DNA of 64,000 nucleotides from Cryomorpha sp963836915 (GTDB lineage: Bacteria > Bacteroidota > Bacteroidia > Flavobacteriales_D > Cryomorphaceae). The notes beneath the pieces were generated by a model. That model made no database searches and had not been told where the DNA came from. It saw only the letters and a program-made list of their open reading frames with translations. Location of the stretch: the NCBI GenBank assembly GCA_963836915.1, contig CAWILH010000002.1, positions 3,906,001-3,970,000 on the forward strand. The letters are read 5' to 3'. This document shows positions 25,841 through 34,480 of this stretch, piece by piece. Both the position numbers and the translations under genes were made by a program. Each line of letters starts with the position of its first letter. The stretch's first letter is position 1.

Positions 25841-27197
25841 TAGGGTAGAGCTAGATGCGTACCAGCAGGATTACGATTCGCTCAAGGATATCACCCATGA
25901 TGCCAAACCTATCAAGAAGCTACGTGTATTCGGTATCGTTCTTCTCATCATTATCGGGTGCATGTTTCTGCCGTGGACGCAAAACGTTCGCGCACCGGGC
26001 AGGGTCACCACCATGTATCCCGAACAGCGGCCGCAGACCATTCAAAGTGTGATACCCGGTAGGATTGAGAAGTGGTATGTGCGTGAAGGCCAACTCGTGC
26101 AAACTGGAGATACCATCATTCAGATCACCGAGATAAAGGATGAGTACTTCGACCCAAAATTGGTGGGAAGGACCTCTGATCAGATAGAGTCGAAAAAGAA
26201 TGCTGCCATAAACTATAACCAAAAAGCCGAAGCTTTGGCAGATCAGATTGGCGCCCTAGAAAAAAACAGGGTGAACAAGCTGGATCAAGCTAGCAATAAG
26301 CTCAAGGTGAGTAGGCTTAAGGTGATCTCTGACAGTATTGATTATCAAGCAGCTATAGTTGATAATCAAATAGCTGAGAACCGTGTGAAGCGTATGGAAG
26401 AGCTGTATGAACAAGGGCTCAAATCCCTTACCGACCTAGAGAGCAGAAGGCTAAAGATCCAAGAGGCGAGAGCCAAAATGATAAGCGCTGAAAACAAATT
26501 GCTCACCTCGCGAAATGAACTTATCAATGCTCAAATAGAATTGAGCGCGGTAGACAATGAATACGCTGAAAAATTGGGTAAGGCCAAGTCAGACCGCAAC
26601 TCGGCTTTATCGACATTTTACGATACCGAAGCCGAAATTTCAAAAATGGAGAATAAGCTTTCAAATGTGAGAGTGCGCCAATCCTATTACTTCATTGTGG
26701 CCCAGCGCGATGGCTATGTCACCAAGACCATATCGCAGGGAATCGGCGAGACCATTAAGGAAGGAGCTGAGATAGTGAGCATAATGCCAGATGAGTACGA
26801 TCTTACCGCAGAGATTTTTATTGATCCGGTAGATTATCCGCTGATAAAGGTTGGACAAACGGCAAGGCTCATTTTTGATGGTTGGCCTGCTATCGTCTTT
26901 TCTGGATGGCCTAGCCTAAGCAATGGAACCTTTGGTGCTGAGGTATGGGCGATCGATAATTTTATCTCGGACAATGGAAAATACCGCGTCCTTATGAAGC
27001 CCAACGATACCACGGTAGAATGGCCAGAAGATCTTCGGGTGGGGTCGGGTGCCGATGGTATCTTATTGCTCCGTGACGTATCGGTATGGTATGAGCTCTG
27101 GCGGCAACTCAATGGATTTCCCCCCGACTATTATACCAACCTTGAAAAAGATGCGAAGGTTATAGATGATGAACCTGCCATTCAAAGGAAGAAGTAA
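25821..27197 (+). CDS. HlyD family periplasmic adaptor (membrane fusion protein)
   Basis: The 458-residue product links an inner-membrane transporter to a TolC channel. It has a short cytoplasmic N-terminus, one membrane segment near residues 31-50 (LRVFGIVLLIIIGCMFLPW), a biotinyl-lipoyl-like segment (VIPGRIEKWYVREGQLVQTGD near 75-95), a long coiled-coil hairpin (about 115-300, with heptad-rich stretches such as RRLKIQEARAKMISAENKL) and a C-terminal beta region. ATG 25821 was chosen because the frame-opening ATG at 25773 lies deep inside the ABC gene; the selected start overlaps the ABC stop by 20 nt, consistent with coupled translation. The next gene, a TolC homologue, overlaps by TAATG. 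Confidence 0.9.
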   Translation: MLNLSDNRVELDAYQQDYDSLKDITHDAKPIKKLRVFGIVLLIIIGCMFLPWTQNVRAPGRVTTMYPEQRPQTIQSVIPGRIEKWYVREGQLVQTGDTIIQITEIKDEYFDPKLVGRTSDQIESKKNAAINYNQKAEALADQIGALEKNRVNKLDQASNKLKVSRLKVISDSIDYQAAIVDNQIAENRVKRMEELYEQGLKSLTDLESRRLKIQEARAKMISAENKLLTSRNELINAQIELSAVDNEYAEKLGKAKSDRNSALSTFYDTEAEISKMENKLSNVRVRQSYYFIVAQRDGYVTKTISQGIGETIKEGAEIVSIMPDEYDLTAEIFIDPVDYPLIKVGQTARLIFDGWPAIVFSGWPSLSNGTFGAEVWAIDNFISDNGKYRVLMKPNDTTVEWPEDLRVGSGADGILLLRDVSVWYELWRQLNGFPPDYYTNLEKDAKVIDDEPAIQRKK

Positions 27198-28627
27198 TGC
27201 GGCTTTTTTATGTCATAGTATTTCTGCTGAGCATATCTTCTTCTTCGGCACAGATCGTAAGCGCTGAAATCTCAAGCAGCTCTTCCGACTCTATACTTAC
27301 TTATGGGTGGTATTTGGCGGCGGTGAAAGCATTTCATCCCGTCTCGGTAAATGCCAATCTAGAGCTTGATCTTGCCGCGCGTAATTTGCGCATGGCGCGC
27401 GGTGGTTTCGATCCCTTGCTCTATGGAAATTACCGTACCAAGGAGTTTAAGGAAACCGACTATTACGATGCCCTTCAGGCAGGATTGGAGATACCCACTT
27501 GGTTTGGGCTATCGCTTCAGGCAGGTTTTGAAGATAATTCGGGTGTGTTTCTCAATCCCGAGTTGACCGTACCTTCCCGAGGGTTGATCAATGCTGGCCT
27601 CACTGCGCAGCTCGGCGCAGGCTTATTGATGGATAGTAGGCGTGCGGCATTGCGCCAGGCACAGATAGGCTTGGACATGGGAGATGTGCAGCGATTACTT
27701 TTGCTCAATAATCTTTATGCCGAAGCCAATGCCGCCTATTTTCAATGGGCACTGGCCGATCGCTCGCTCAGAGTGGCCGAAAACGCAGTAGGTCTGGCCG
27801 ATACGCGGTATGATGCAGTAAAAATAAGCTATCGCTTCGGCGATGTTCCTGCCATAGATACGGTAGAAGCTTACACTCAGGTACTTGATCGGCTTTACCG
27901 CCTTCGGCAAGCGCAAACGGATTGGGTAGAAGCGGTCAATCTGGTCTCGGTCTACCTCTGGGATGCATCTGGAAATCCGTTTGATATGCCACCGGGAGTC
28001 AGGCCGCAAGTGCTGGACTCGCTGGTAGGGCTTGATTTTGATTTGGTGCTCGACATTGATCCCTCACATCCAGAATTATTAAAAGTTCAGCTCAAGCGGT
28101 CGAGCTTGAACATAGATCGAAGGCTGGCAGCGGAATATCTCCGTCCCAAAATAGAACTGAAATATAATTTCCTTTCAGAAAATATATCTCCTGCTCCGGT
28201 AGACGATTATTTTGGGGAGAGCGTATTCTTTCAGAACAATTATAATTTTGGAGCCAAGGTTTCCTTTCCGCTCTTTATTCGGGAAGCCCGTGGAAAGGTG
28301 GGGATGACCAAAATAAAGATCGACATGATAGACCAAGATTTTGAACTGAAACAGGCATCGCTTAATGCAAAGCTGAACAGCACCTTCGTAAAATTGGCCA
28401 ACCTACGGGATCAGGTCGGTTTTTATACCCAGAATGTTGGCCTGCTAGAGCGGTTGCTCGAAGGTGAGCGCCAGCTTTTTATAAACGGTGAGAGCAGTCT
28501 TTTTTTAATCAATGCGCGAGAGACCAAGGTGATCGACTCTCAAAATATCCTGAATGAATTAATTGCCAAGGAGCTGGCGCTTCGGGCGCAAATAAGGGCC
28601 TTGGCAGGAGAAGGGTTTATAGAATAA
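27197..28627 (+). CDS. TolC family outer-membrane channel
   Basis: The 476-residue product has a signal peptide (MRLFYVIVFLLSISSSSAQ) and two related helical halves with the alternating helix and strand pattern of outer-membrane efflux proteins (OEP): ANAAYFQWALADRSLRVAENAVGLADTRYD near residues 175-205 and ASLNAKLNSTFVKLANLRDQV near 390-410 mark the long helices. It should provide the outer-membrane exit for the ABC/HlyD pair immediately upstream; its ATG overlaps the HlyD stop by one base pair set (TAATG). Together the four genes form a complete tripartite export operon with a dedicated regulator. The substrate is not encoded nearby in any recognisable form. Confidence 0.9.
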   Translation: MRLFYVIVFLLSISSSSAQIVSAEISSSSSDSILTYGWYLAAVKAFHPVSVNANLELDLAARNLRMARGGFDPLLYGNYRTKEFKETDYYDALQAGLEIPTWFGLSLQAGFEDNSGVFLNPELTVPSRGLINAGLTAQLGAGLLMDSRRAALRQAQIGLDMGDVQRLLLLNNLYAEANAAYFQWALADRSLRVAENAVGLADTRYDAVKISYRFGDVPAIDTVEAYTQVLDRLYRLRQAQTDWVEAVNLVSVYLWDASGNPFDMPPGVRPQVLDSLVGLDFDLVLDIDPSHPELLKVQLKRSSLNIDRRLAAEYLRPKIELKYNFLSENISPAPVDDYFGESVFFQNNYNFGAKVSFPLFIREARGKVGMTKIKIDMIDQDFELKQASLNAKLNSTFVKLANLRDQVGFYTQNVGLLERLLEGERQLFINGESSLFLINARETKVIDSQNILNELIAKELALRAQIRALAGEGFIE

Positions 28628-28671
28628 AATGAACTAATTGAAATTTTCTTTCACCGCATCGGCGAAAATTT

Positions 28672-28679
28672 TAATTTTG
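28672..28679 (+). promoter_or_regulatory. Possible -7 element upstream of tRNA-His
   Basis: TAATTTTG fits TAnnTTTG and lies about 50 nt before the tRNA gene. No TTG is found at the expected -33 distance, so support is weak. It overlaps an AT-rich inverted repeat (around 28641-28671) that may instead end the TolC transcript. Confidence 0.3.
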
Positions 28680-28728
28680 CACTCCATTTTAAAAGAGCAT
28701 CGGCAAATATTTAAGATGGATTATAAAT

Positions 28729-28806
28729 GGTGGTTGTAGCTCAGTTGGTTAGAGCGCCTGATTGTGGTTCAGGAGGTCGCCGGTTCGAAACCGGTCTTCC
28801 ACCCCA
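28729..28806 (+). tRNA. tRNA-His (anticodon GTG)
   Basis: A full cloverleaf can be drawn: D arm starting AGCTCAGTTGG, anticodon stem CCTGA/TCAGG with loop TTGTGGT (anticodon GTG), T arm GCCGG-TTCGAAA-CCGGT, and CCA encoded at 28804-28806. The extra 5' G (28729) facing C73 is the His-specific G-1 identity feature. Odd: acceptor positions 5-68 and 6-67 are both T facing T in this sequence, so the acceptor stem has two adjacent mismatches. Confidence 0.93.
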
Positions 28807-28840
28807 AAATTCCCGTTAATGTGGATTTTGATGAAAATCG

Positions 28841-28871
28841 AAATGCCCCGAACACGTTCGGGGCATTTTTT
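28841..28871 (+). terminator. Terminator after tRNA-His
   Basis: AAATGCCCCGAA (28841-28852), loop CACG, TTCGGGGCATTT (28857-28868), followed by more T. A 12-bp stem with a T run, 35 nt after the tRNA. It can also act for the convergent universal stress protein gene. Confidence 0.85.
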
Positions 28872-28936
28872 TGGTACTGCTCTGAAGTATTGGGTAGGCT
28901 GGCATTGATCCCAACCCTTTGAGCCGTTGCAGTCTA

Positions 28937-29767
28937 TCAATCTTTTAGTACCAGCACCGGTACAGAAGCTGCATTGATGATATCAGCACTTACCGAGTTA
29001 TGGAAGAGCCCTTCGAAAAAACCATAGCTGCGGCGCACTACAATTACCAAATCTGGGCGGCTCGTTTCTACCGCTTTCTTGATTCCTCGGTCTATGCTAT
29101 CATCACTTACCGATGAATACCGGGTTTCAATTCCATCGAAGTAAGTATTCATCGCCGATTCAAACTCGACTTGAGATGATGTGGCTCCCGATTTTTTATC
29201 GCCTTTATCTATATGTATAAATTCAATTTTTGGTCGGCTTTGACCTATGAACTCTTTCAGAAATCTATAGGCGGTTTGCGATTCTGATGTCTTCATATCC
29301 GTTGCGAAGAGCATATTTTTAAACGCGGCCGGTTTTGAATTTCCCGGTATGGCCAGCAGTGGGATATTGATCTTTTTCGCAGCAGCGGCAGTATTGCTTC
29401 CCATCAATCGCTCCGCCACGCCATTGGTACCTTGTGTGCCCATCACTACGAGTTCAGCATCGCCCTTTTTGCAGAACTGGTTGATCACATCAACCACTGA
29501 GCCGTGCCGTGCTTCATAATTGAGACTGATCTCATCATGCTGCACCGCAGTGTCTGCTACCTTTTTTTGAAGCATCTCCAGTTCTTCCTTCGCATTCTTT
29601 TCCATTACTTCACTGATGTCTACCATTACAGCACTACCCGATGGTGGCGCGCTATAGGCGTGGACCACCGTGACCTTGGCGCCAGAAGTTTTGGCCAATG
29701 CCAGTGCATGGTGAAGTGCATTTTCAGCACCTTTGGAAAAATCAGTAGGGACAATTATAGTTTTCAT
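28937..29767 (-). CDS. Universal stress protein, tandem UspA domains
   Basis: The 276-residue product has two UspA-like halves. The first (about 1-145) starts MKTIIVPTDFSKGAENALHHA and ends with a nucleotide-site-like glycine motif VVMGTQGTNG...LMGSNTA (G-x2-G-x9-G-S type). The second (about 150-276) starts NMLFATDMKTSESQTAYRF and has lost a clear glycine motif (VVRRSYGFFEGLFHNSVS). Tandem Usp proteins of this size are common in Bacteroidota and respond to stress; the exact role is unknown. ATG 29767 is preferred over 29836 because it begins the first domain and a consensus promoter lies between them. Confidence 0.9.
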   Translation of the reverse strand: MKTIIVPTDFSKGAENALHHALALAKTSGAKVTVVHAYSAPPSGSAVMVDISEVMEKNAKEELEMLQKKVADTAVQHDEISLNYEARHGSVVDVINQFCKKGDAELVVMGTQGTNGVAERLMGSNTAAAAKKINIPLLAIPGNSKPAAFKNMLFATDMKTSESQTAYRFLKEFIGQSRPKIEFIHIDKGDKKSGATSSQVEFESAMNTYFDGIETRYSSVSDDSIDRGIKKAVETSRPDLVIVVRRSYGFFEGLFHNSVSADIINAASVPVLVLKD

Positions 29768-29790
29768 GGTGGATTTTCTAAGTGATTTTC

Positions 29791-29821
29791 CAAAGATAGA
29801 ATCCGTGGGTGAGATGTGCAA
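29791..29821 (-). promoter_or_regulatory. Consensus promoter of the universal stress protein gene
   Basis: On the minus strand TTG (29819-29821), 20 nt, TATCTTTG (29791-29798). The predicted start near 29784 gives a leader of about 17 nt to ATG 29767, which supports that start codon. Confidence 0.6.
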
Positions 29822-29972
29822 TCCAGCCGGAGCCAAATACGGAAATTGGCTTTCTTCTACATCTTCAGACCTTGATGTTTCTCGGTATGGCCACCAAAGA
29901 ATTTACGATCACGTGCTATCGTGAAATGATTGTTCGCTTGGGCAATGCACAATGCGCAGATCTATAGGTGAT

Positions 29973-30428
29973 ATGTCCAGAAAAGAGCATCATATGGACA
30001 TGGCATTGGAATCAAAGCTTAATCCGGACATGGGAATAGGTAAATTGAGCTGATGTTTACATTAGGTCCAACAATCTTGATGAACTTGATCGAGTTATGA
30101 TAGATAGGAGTATTCCACACGATGATTTGCCAGATTTACCTTTTGATGAGCGCTTGGTAGATACGAATATTCTGAAAGCTGGGGGTATGGCGGCCGCACT
30201 TTGGAAGAATTAAACAAGAACATTCTTCGTATTCCTTACCCTTCCATGCTGGTAAATACTGCTGCATTGCAAAAAGCCCAAGGCGCTACAGCCATTGTGA
30301 ACATCTTTACTACCGATGATGGTCTATACAAGGCGGTGTCTGGTATGATCATAGAAGAGCATGCCAATCCTGCTACGAAGGAAGTATTGCGCTATGCGAA
30401 GCCCTTTCAAAACAACTTGAAGAAATAA
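29973..30428 (+). pseudogene. Frameshifted remnant of an unknown gene
   Basis: Three plus-strand pieces follow each other. A short frame from ATG 29973 (MSRKEHHMDMALESKLNPD) ends at TGA 30051. A second frame from 30049 contains NNLDELDRVMIDRSIPHDD and DERLVDTNILKAGG. The third, from about 30186 to 30428, contains YGGRTLEELNKN, IPYPSMLVNTAAL and KEVLRYAKPFQNNLKK before the stop. The second and third join at GGGGG (30181-30185); one extra G would make them continuous (about 125 residues). All three have protein-like composition. I do not recognise the family. Either a real decayed gene or a sequencing error at the G run. Confidence 0.5.
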
Positions 30429-30480
30429 AAAAAAACATCTCGATGAGATGGTTTCAATAGGTTGAGAAAAAAACTTCGGT

Positions 30481-31770
30481 TTATTTTCGCTGGCTCATTT
30501 CTTTATAGTCGCGCTTCGTTTCACCCACATAGACTTGGCGTGGTCGGCCGATGGGTTCGCTGTTTTCAACCATTTCTTTCCACTGGGCTATCCAGCCGGG
30601 TAGGCGCCCTATGGCAAAAAGAACCGTAAACATTTCGGTAGGAATACCTATCGCACGATAAATTATACCGGAGTAAAAATCTACATTCGGGTATAAGCCA
30701 CGTTCCACAAAATAATCATCTTTAAGGGCTACTTCTTCGATGTTTTTGGCTATCTCCAAGGTCTTGTCTTTTACTCCGAGCTTGGCCAGAATTTCATCAC
30801 AGGCTTTCTTTATTATGGTGGCACGTGGATCAAAATTTTTATAAACGCGGTGCCCAAAGCCCATCAGCCGGAATGAGTCGTTCTTGTCTTTCGCCTTGTC
30901 TATCCATTTTTGGAAGTCGCCACCGTCGGCCTTGATCATTTCAAGCATTTCAATCACCGCTTGGTTGGCGCCGCCATGTAGTGGTCCCCAAAGCGCCGAC
31001 ACTCCGGCAGATATGGAAGAGTAAAGGTTGGCTTGCGATGATCCTACGATCCGTACCGTGCTCGCAGAGCAGTTTTGCTCATGGTCGGCATGAAGGATCA
31101 ATAGTTTATTCAGCGCATCGGCTATTACAGGATCTACTTCATAGGTTTCGCTGGGCACAGCAAACATCATGTAAAGGAAATTCTCTACATAGCTCTTGCT
31201 ATTATCGGGGTAGATGTACGGATGCCCCATGCTCGACTTATAGGAGAGCGCAGAGAGTGTAGTGATCTTCGCCAGAAGGCGCTGTATGGTAAGTTCAATA
31301 TCTTCTACCGATCTATTGGGATTTTGCGACTCAGGGTAAAAGGTGCTGAGGGAAGATAGCATGGACGAAAGAATCCCCATGGGGTGCGCCTTGGAAGGAA
31401 ATCCTTCGTAAAAGCGCTTCATATCTTCGTGGATCAAGGTATGCTTGGTGATCCTACCACCAAAATATTCCATCTGCTCCTTATTGGGCAGCTCACCATT
31501 TATTAAAAGATAGGCCACTTCTAGAAAATCCGACTTTTCTGCGAGCTGCTCTATGGGGTAGCCCCTGTAGCGCAGTATTCCTTTTTCCCCATCTAGAAAG
31601 GTGATCGCCGACTTCGTAGCGCCCGTATTTTTAAACCCGGGGTCAAGGGTTATCAAGCCGGTGCTGGCCCTAAGCTTGGATATGTCTATGGCTACTTCAT
31701 CTTCAGAACCCGTTACGAGAGGTAATTCGTAGGTCTCTCCATTAACGGTTAATTGGGCGGTCTCACTCAT
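30481..31770 (-). CDS. gltA: Citrate synthase
   Basis: Condenses acetyl-CoA and oxaloacetate to citrate, the first step of the TCA cycle. The 429-residue type II bacterial enzyme shows the active-site His regions LHADHEQNCSAST and GPLHGGANQAVIEML and the LMGFGHRVYKNFDPRA segment with catalytic His and oxaloacetate-binding Arg, plus a C-terminal Asp region (FYSGIIYRAIGIPTEMF). The N-terminal small beta domain (AQLTVNGETYELP) is typical of the hexameric form. ATG 31770 (MSETAQL) was chosen; the frame opens at 31818 but the extra 16 residues are not family-like. It stands alone with about 50 bp to the remnant downstream. Confidence 0.96.
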   Translation of the reverse strand: MSETAQLTVNGETYELPLVTGSEDEVAIDISKLRASTGLITLDPGFKNTGATKSAITFLDGEKGILRYRGYPIEQLAEKSDFLEVAYLLINGELPNKEQMEYFGGRITKHTLIHEDMKRFYEGFPSKAHPMGILSSMLSSLSTFYPESQNPNRSVEDIELTIQRLLAKITTLSALSYKSSMGHPYIYPDNSKSYVENFLYMMFAVPSETYEVDPVIADALNKLLILHADHEQNCSASTVRIVGSSQANLYSSISAGVSALWGPLHGGANQAVIEMLEMIKADGGDFQKWIDKAKDKNDSFRLMGFGHRVYKNFDPRATIIKKACDEILAKLGVKDKTLEIAKNIEEVALKDDYFVERGLYPNVDFYSGIIYRAIGIPTEMFTVLFAIGRLPGWIAQWKEMVENSEPIGRPRQVYVGETKRDYKEMSQRK

Positions 31771-31863
31771 GTTTTTGCTGGGGTTAAATTTTGGAGTTAA
31801 ATATAGCAACAAAACCAAAAATTATAGGCTTTGTTCGGATTGATTTCGGGTCTGGATAGGTAT

Positions 31864-32418
31864 TTATTTTTTCGAAGGAGCGGCAACGCCTTGTTTGGTA
31901 TACTCTTCCCACGTCTGGTCTTTATAAACGTTTTCACCAAAATATGTGAGTATCGGCATTATCTGCGCAGGTTGCTGCATCCCTTGTACAGGAGCCAATA
32001 TTCCAAAGTTTTCATCCATGTACACGATGGTCGGATATGCTATCCGGCCTTTTACCGGAGCGATGGCCTTGGTAAGATCGTGGGTGGCGTTACGGCCGCT
32101 TCGAGAGGGGTCATGCGCTTCATTGGCATAAGTGGTGCCGCGAAAAGTCACCGCATCGGCTCCTTCGGCGTCAAATTTTATCGCGTAAAAATTTTCATTG
32201 ATATAATTGACCACCTTCTCATCGTGAAAAGTGGTCTTGTTCATCATCTTGCAGGGGCCGCACCATTGGGTATATACGTCTACCAAAACTTTGCGTGGCT
32301 CCTTGGCCATAAGCGATTCGGCGTCATCCCAACTTATCCAGTTAATAGAATTTTGTTTTATCTGGCCAAATATGGAAACCGGAATCAGTACGAGTAAAAA
32401 AAAGAAATATTTCATCAT
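31864..32418 (-). CDS. Secreted thioredoxin-fold protein
   Basis: The 184-residue product has a signal peptide (MMKYFFFLLVLIPVSIFGQ) and a thioredoxin-like domain with the redox motif WCGPCK near residues 54-59, followed by MMNKTTFHDEKVVNYINENF, a pattern of the DUF255/thioredoxin-7-like proteins. The later AYPTIVYMDEN carries the cis-Pro. It should act in the periplasm or on the envelope as a thiol reductase or oxidase; the partner is unknown. Starts at 32418 or 32415 (adjacent ATGs) fit better than the frame-opening 32487. A box TATATTTG on the minus strand (32443-32450) lies about 25 nt upstream. Confidence 0.87.
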   Translation of the reverse strand: MMKYFFFLLVLIPVSIFGQIKQNSINWISWDDAESLMAKEPRKVLVDVYTQWCGPCKMMNKTTFHDEKVVNYINENFYAIKFDAEGADAVTFRGTTYANEAHDPSRSGRNATHDLTKAIAPVKGRIAYPTIVYMDENFGILAPVQGMQQPAQIMPILTYFGENVYKDQTWEEYTKQGVAAPSKK

Positions 32419-32671
32419 GACTGTGCTATGGGGTCGATTTCGCAAATATAAGGGCTTGGTTTGAATTGAGTGGGTGAAGCGCTTCAAATTATACTCTTTT
32501 AAGAAATCTTACGCCATGATAGCGAAGTATGCGGTATGATGCCTGTTGGTGAAGGCTTCCGCCAAAGTAAAGTCCGCAAGGCAACCCTACTAGGTTAAGA
32601 GCCCATCAGCGAGTGGCTAGAACGGCATTTGCATAAAGCTGCGGGGCAATCAAGAATTGAATTTGCCTGGC

Positions 32672-34456
32672 TTAGCGCACGCCGTGCATCAATTTGTTGA
32701 TGGCGGGTTTAAGGACAAAGGAGAGCGCGGCGGCACCGAAAGAGATGAAGGTGAGCAGCCAGAAGAAATAGCTTATTCCTTCTTCGTTGGCTATCCGGTC
32801 GAGGCTTTCGCCAAATTTTCCCGATGCTTTCATTCCGATGGCTACCGCAAGGTTCCACACCCCAAACATGAATGCGATCATACGGGCGGGCACCAATTTG
32901 CTCACATAGGAGAGACCTACCGGTGAGATGCAAAGCTCGCCCATGGTATGAAAAAGGTATACCAATATGAGCCAGATCATGCTAACCGATGCAGTGGCTG
33001 CCCCGGCTTCTATGCTGCTTGACCCAAAAGCCACACAGGCCATACCTATACCGAGCAGGAGCAGCCCTATGCCGTACTTTGCATTTGCCGATGGGTTATA
33101 CTTGCTCTCCCACCATTTGGAGAATAGCGGTGCTAGCGTGATTATGAAAAGGGAATTTAGCGTGGCAAACCAAGATGCGGGCACTTCGAGGCTATCGGAT
33201 TGCCACTGGTCGTAGATCTTCCAGATTCCGATGGCCCAAAGGATGGCAAAGCTGAAGGCCAAAATCACATTGGAAAGCGCGTACTTTTTGAAGGTTTGCT
33301 TGAAGAGCAATGTTAGTACCCACGTGATCACCGCTAGTGGTACCAGCGTCATGAGTGCATCTACGATTTTGAAAATCATGCCCGCATCACCTTCCAAAAC
33401 ACGGTTGGTATAGTCTCTGGCAAAGATGGTGAGCGTGCCTGGCGACTGTTCGAAGATGGCCCAAAAAAACACGGTCAGGAAGGCAAAAAATGAAACAGCA
33501 ATAAGCTTTTCGCGGGTTATCTTGGAGTAATTGGCAAGGCGATAGATCACTAGGCCGATGAACAAAATCAGCGCAATGATGATCGTAAAATTATTGCCGG
33601 AAAGGCCGAATACCGAGAAATCAAAAATATTAATGGCCCCTTCGGATATCAGTGCTACCGGTTCAAAAACAATCCAAACCAGACCCAGCGTGGTTACCAC
33701 AGCTATCAGTACCAGCTGAATAGGAGTGAAGGGCACGCGCTTATCCTTGTCGAGTGCGCTGGCCGAGTTGGGGTCGTCTTTAATTGGCTTTAAGCCAATG
33801 TTTCCAAAAATATTCTGCGCAAACCAAAATTGGAGCAGACCGAAGAGCATGAAAATACCGGCCAAGCCGAAGCCATAGCTCCAGCCTACCTGCTCCCCAA
33901 GGTAGCCACAGAGTAAGATCCCGAAAAAGGCACCGGCATTTACGCCCATATAAAAGATGGTATAGGCGCCATCTTTTTTATGGGGTCGGTGCTGGTACAT
34001 CTCAGAAATGATGGAAGTGATGTTGGGCTTGAAGAAACCATTTCCAAAAACCAGCAAGGTAAGGCCTAGGTAAATAAAGAAGGGACTCTCCAACGCCATC
34101 GCACCATGGCCAAGGGTCATCAGTAGGGCACCGATGGCCACGGCCCATCGGAAGCCGATCACCTTATCGGCAAAATAGCCACCGAGCATGGTAGAAAGAT
34201 ATACCAGACCTACATAGGAACCGAATAGCGCGAGAGCGTGCTCACGGGGCCAGTTCCAACCTTCATCAAGGAGGGAAGCAGTGAAGAAGAGCACCAATAG
34301 GGCGCGCATCCCATAGAAGGAAAAACGCTCCCACATCTCGGTAAAAAAGAGCACAAATAGCCCCGAAGGGTGGCCAAGCACATTGGATCTGAAAAACTGA
34401 TCGGTAGAATTTTTATCACCCATACCGGGCACTACGGTGTCAACAGGATTTACCAT
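32672..34456 (-). CDS. POT family proton-coupled peptide transporter (first copy)
   Basis: Imports di- and tripeptides with protons. The 594-residue product has 12-14 membrane segments and the POT signature region near residues 33-55, FFTEMWERFSFYGMRALL, containing ExxER, used for proton coupling. PTR2 motifs follow (GGYFADKVIGFRWAV, YTIFYMGVNAGAFFG, and SYGFGLAGIFM). It is longer than the second copy by an insertion of about 110 residues in the middle, which seems to hold extra membrane segments (FTIIIALILFIGLVIY, ISFFAFLTVFFWAIFEQSPG). It lies downstream of a second POT gene and a DPP IV-type peptidase, all on one strand with small gaps (24 and 7 bp), forming a peptide-use operon. Confidence 0.92.
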   Translation of the reverse strand: MVNPVDTVVPGMGDKNSTDQFFRSNVLGHPSGLFVLFFTEMWERFSFYGMRALLVLFFTASLLDEGWNWPREHALALFGSYVGLVYLSTMLGGYFADKVIGFRWAVAIGALLMTLGHGAMALESPFFIYLGLTLLVFGNGFFKPNITSIISEMYQHRPHKKDGAYTIFYMGVNAGAFFGILLCGYLGEQVGWSYGFGLAGIFMLFGLLQFWFAQNIFGNIGLKPIKDDPNSASALDKDKRVPFTPIQLVLIAVVTTLGLVWIVFEPVALISEGAINIFDFSVFGLSGNNFTIIIALILFIGLVIYRLANYSKITREKLIAVSFFAFLTVFFWAIFEQSPGTLTIFARDYTNRVLEGDAGMIFKIVDALMTLVPLAVITWVLTLLFKQTFKKYALSNVILAFSFAILWAIGIWKIYDQWQSDSLEVPASWFATLNSLFIITLAPLFSKWWESKYNPSANAKYGIGLLLLGIGMACVAFGSSSIEAGAATASVSMIWLILVYLFHTMGELCISPVGLSYVSKLVPARMIAFMFGVWNLAVAIGMKASGKFGESLDRIANEEGISYFFWLLTFISFGAAALSFVLKPAINKLMHGVR

Positions 34457-34480
34457 GGCTAGATCTGCTTAGGGAGTTAA

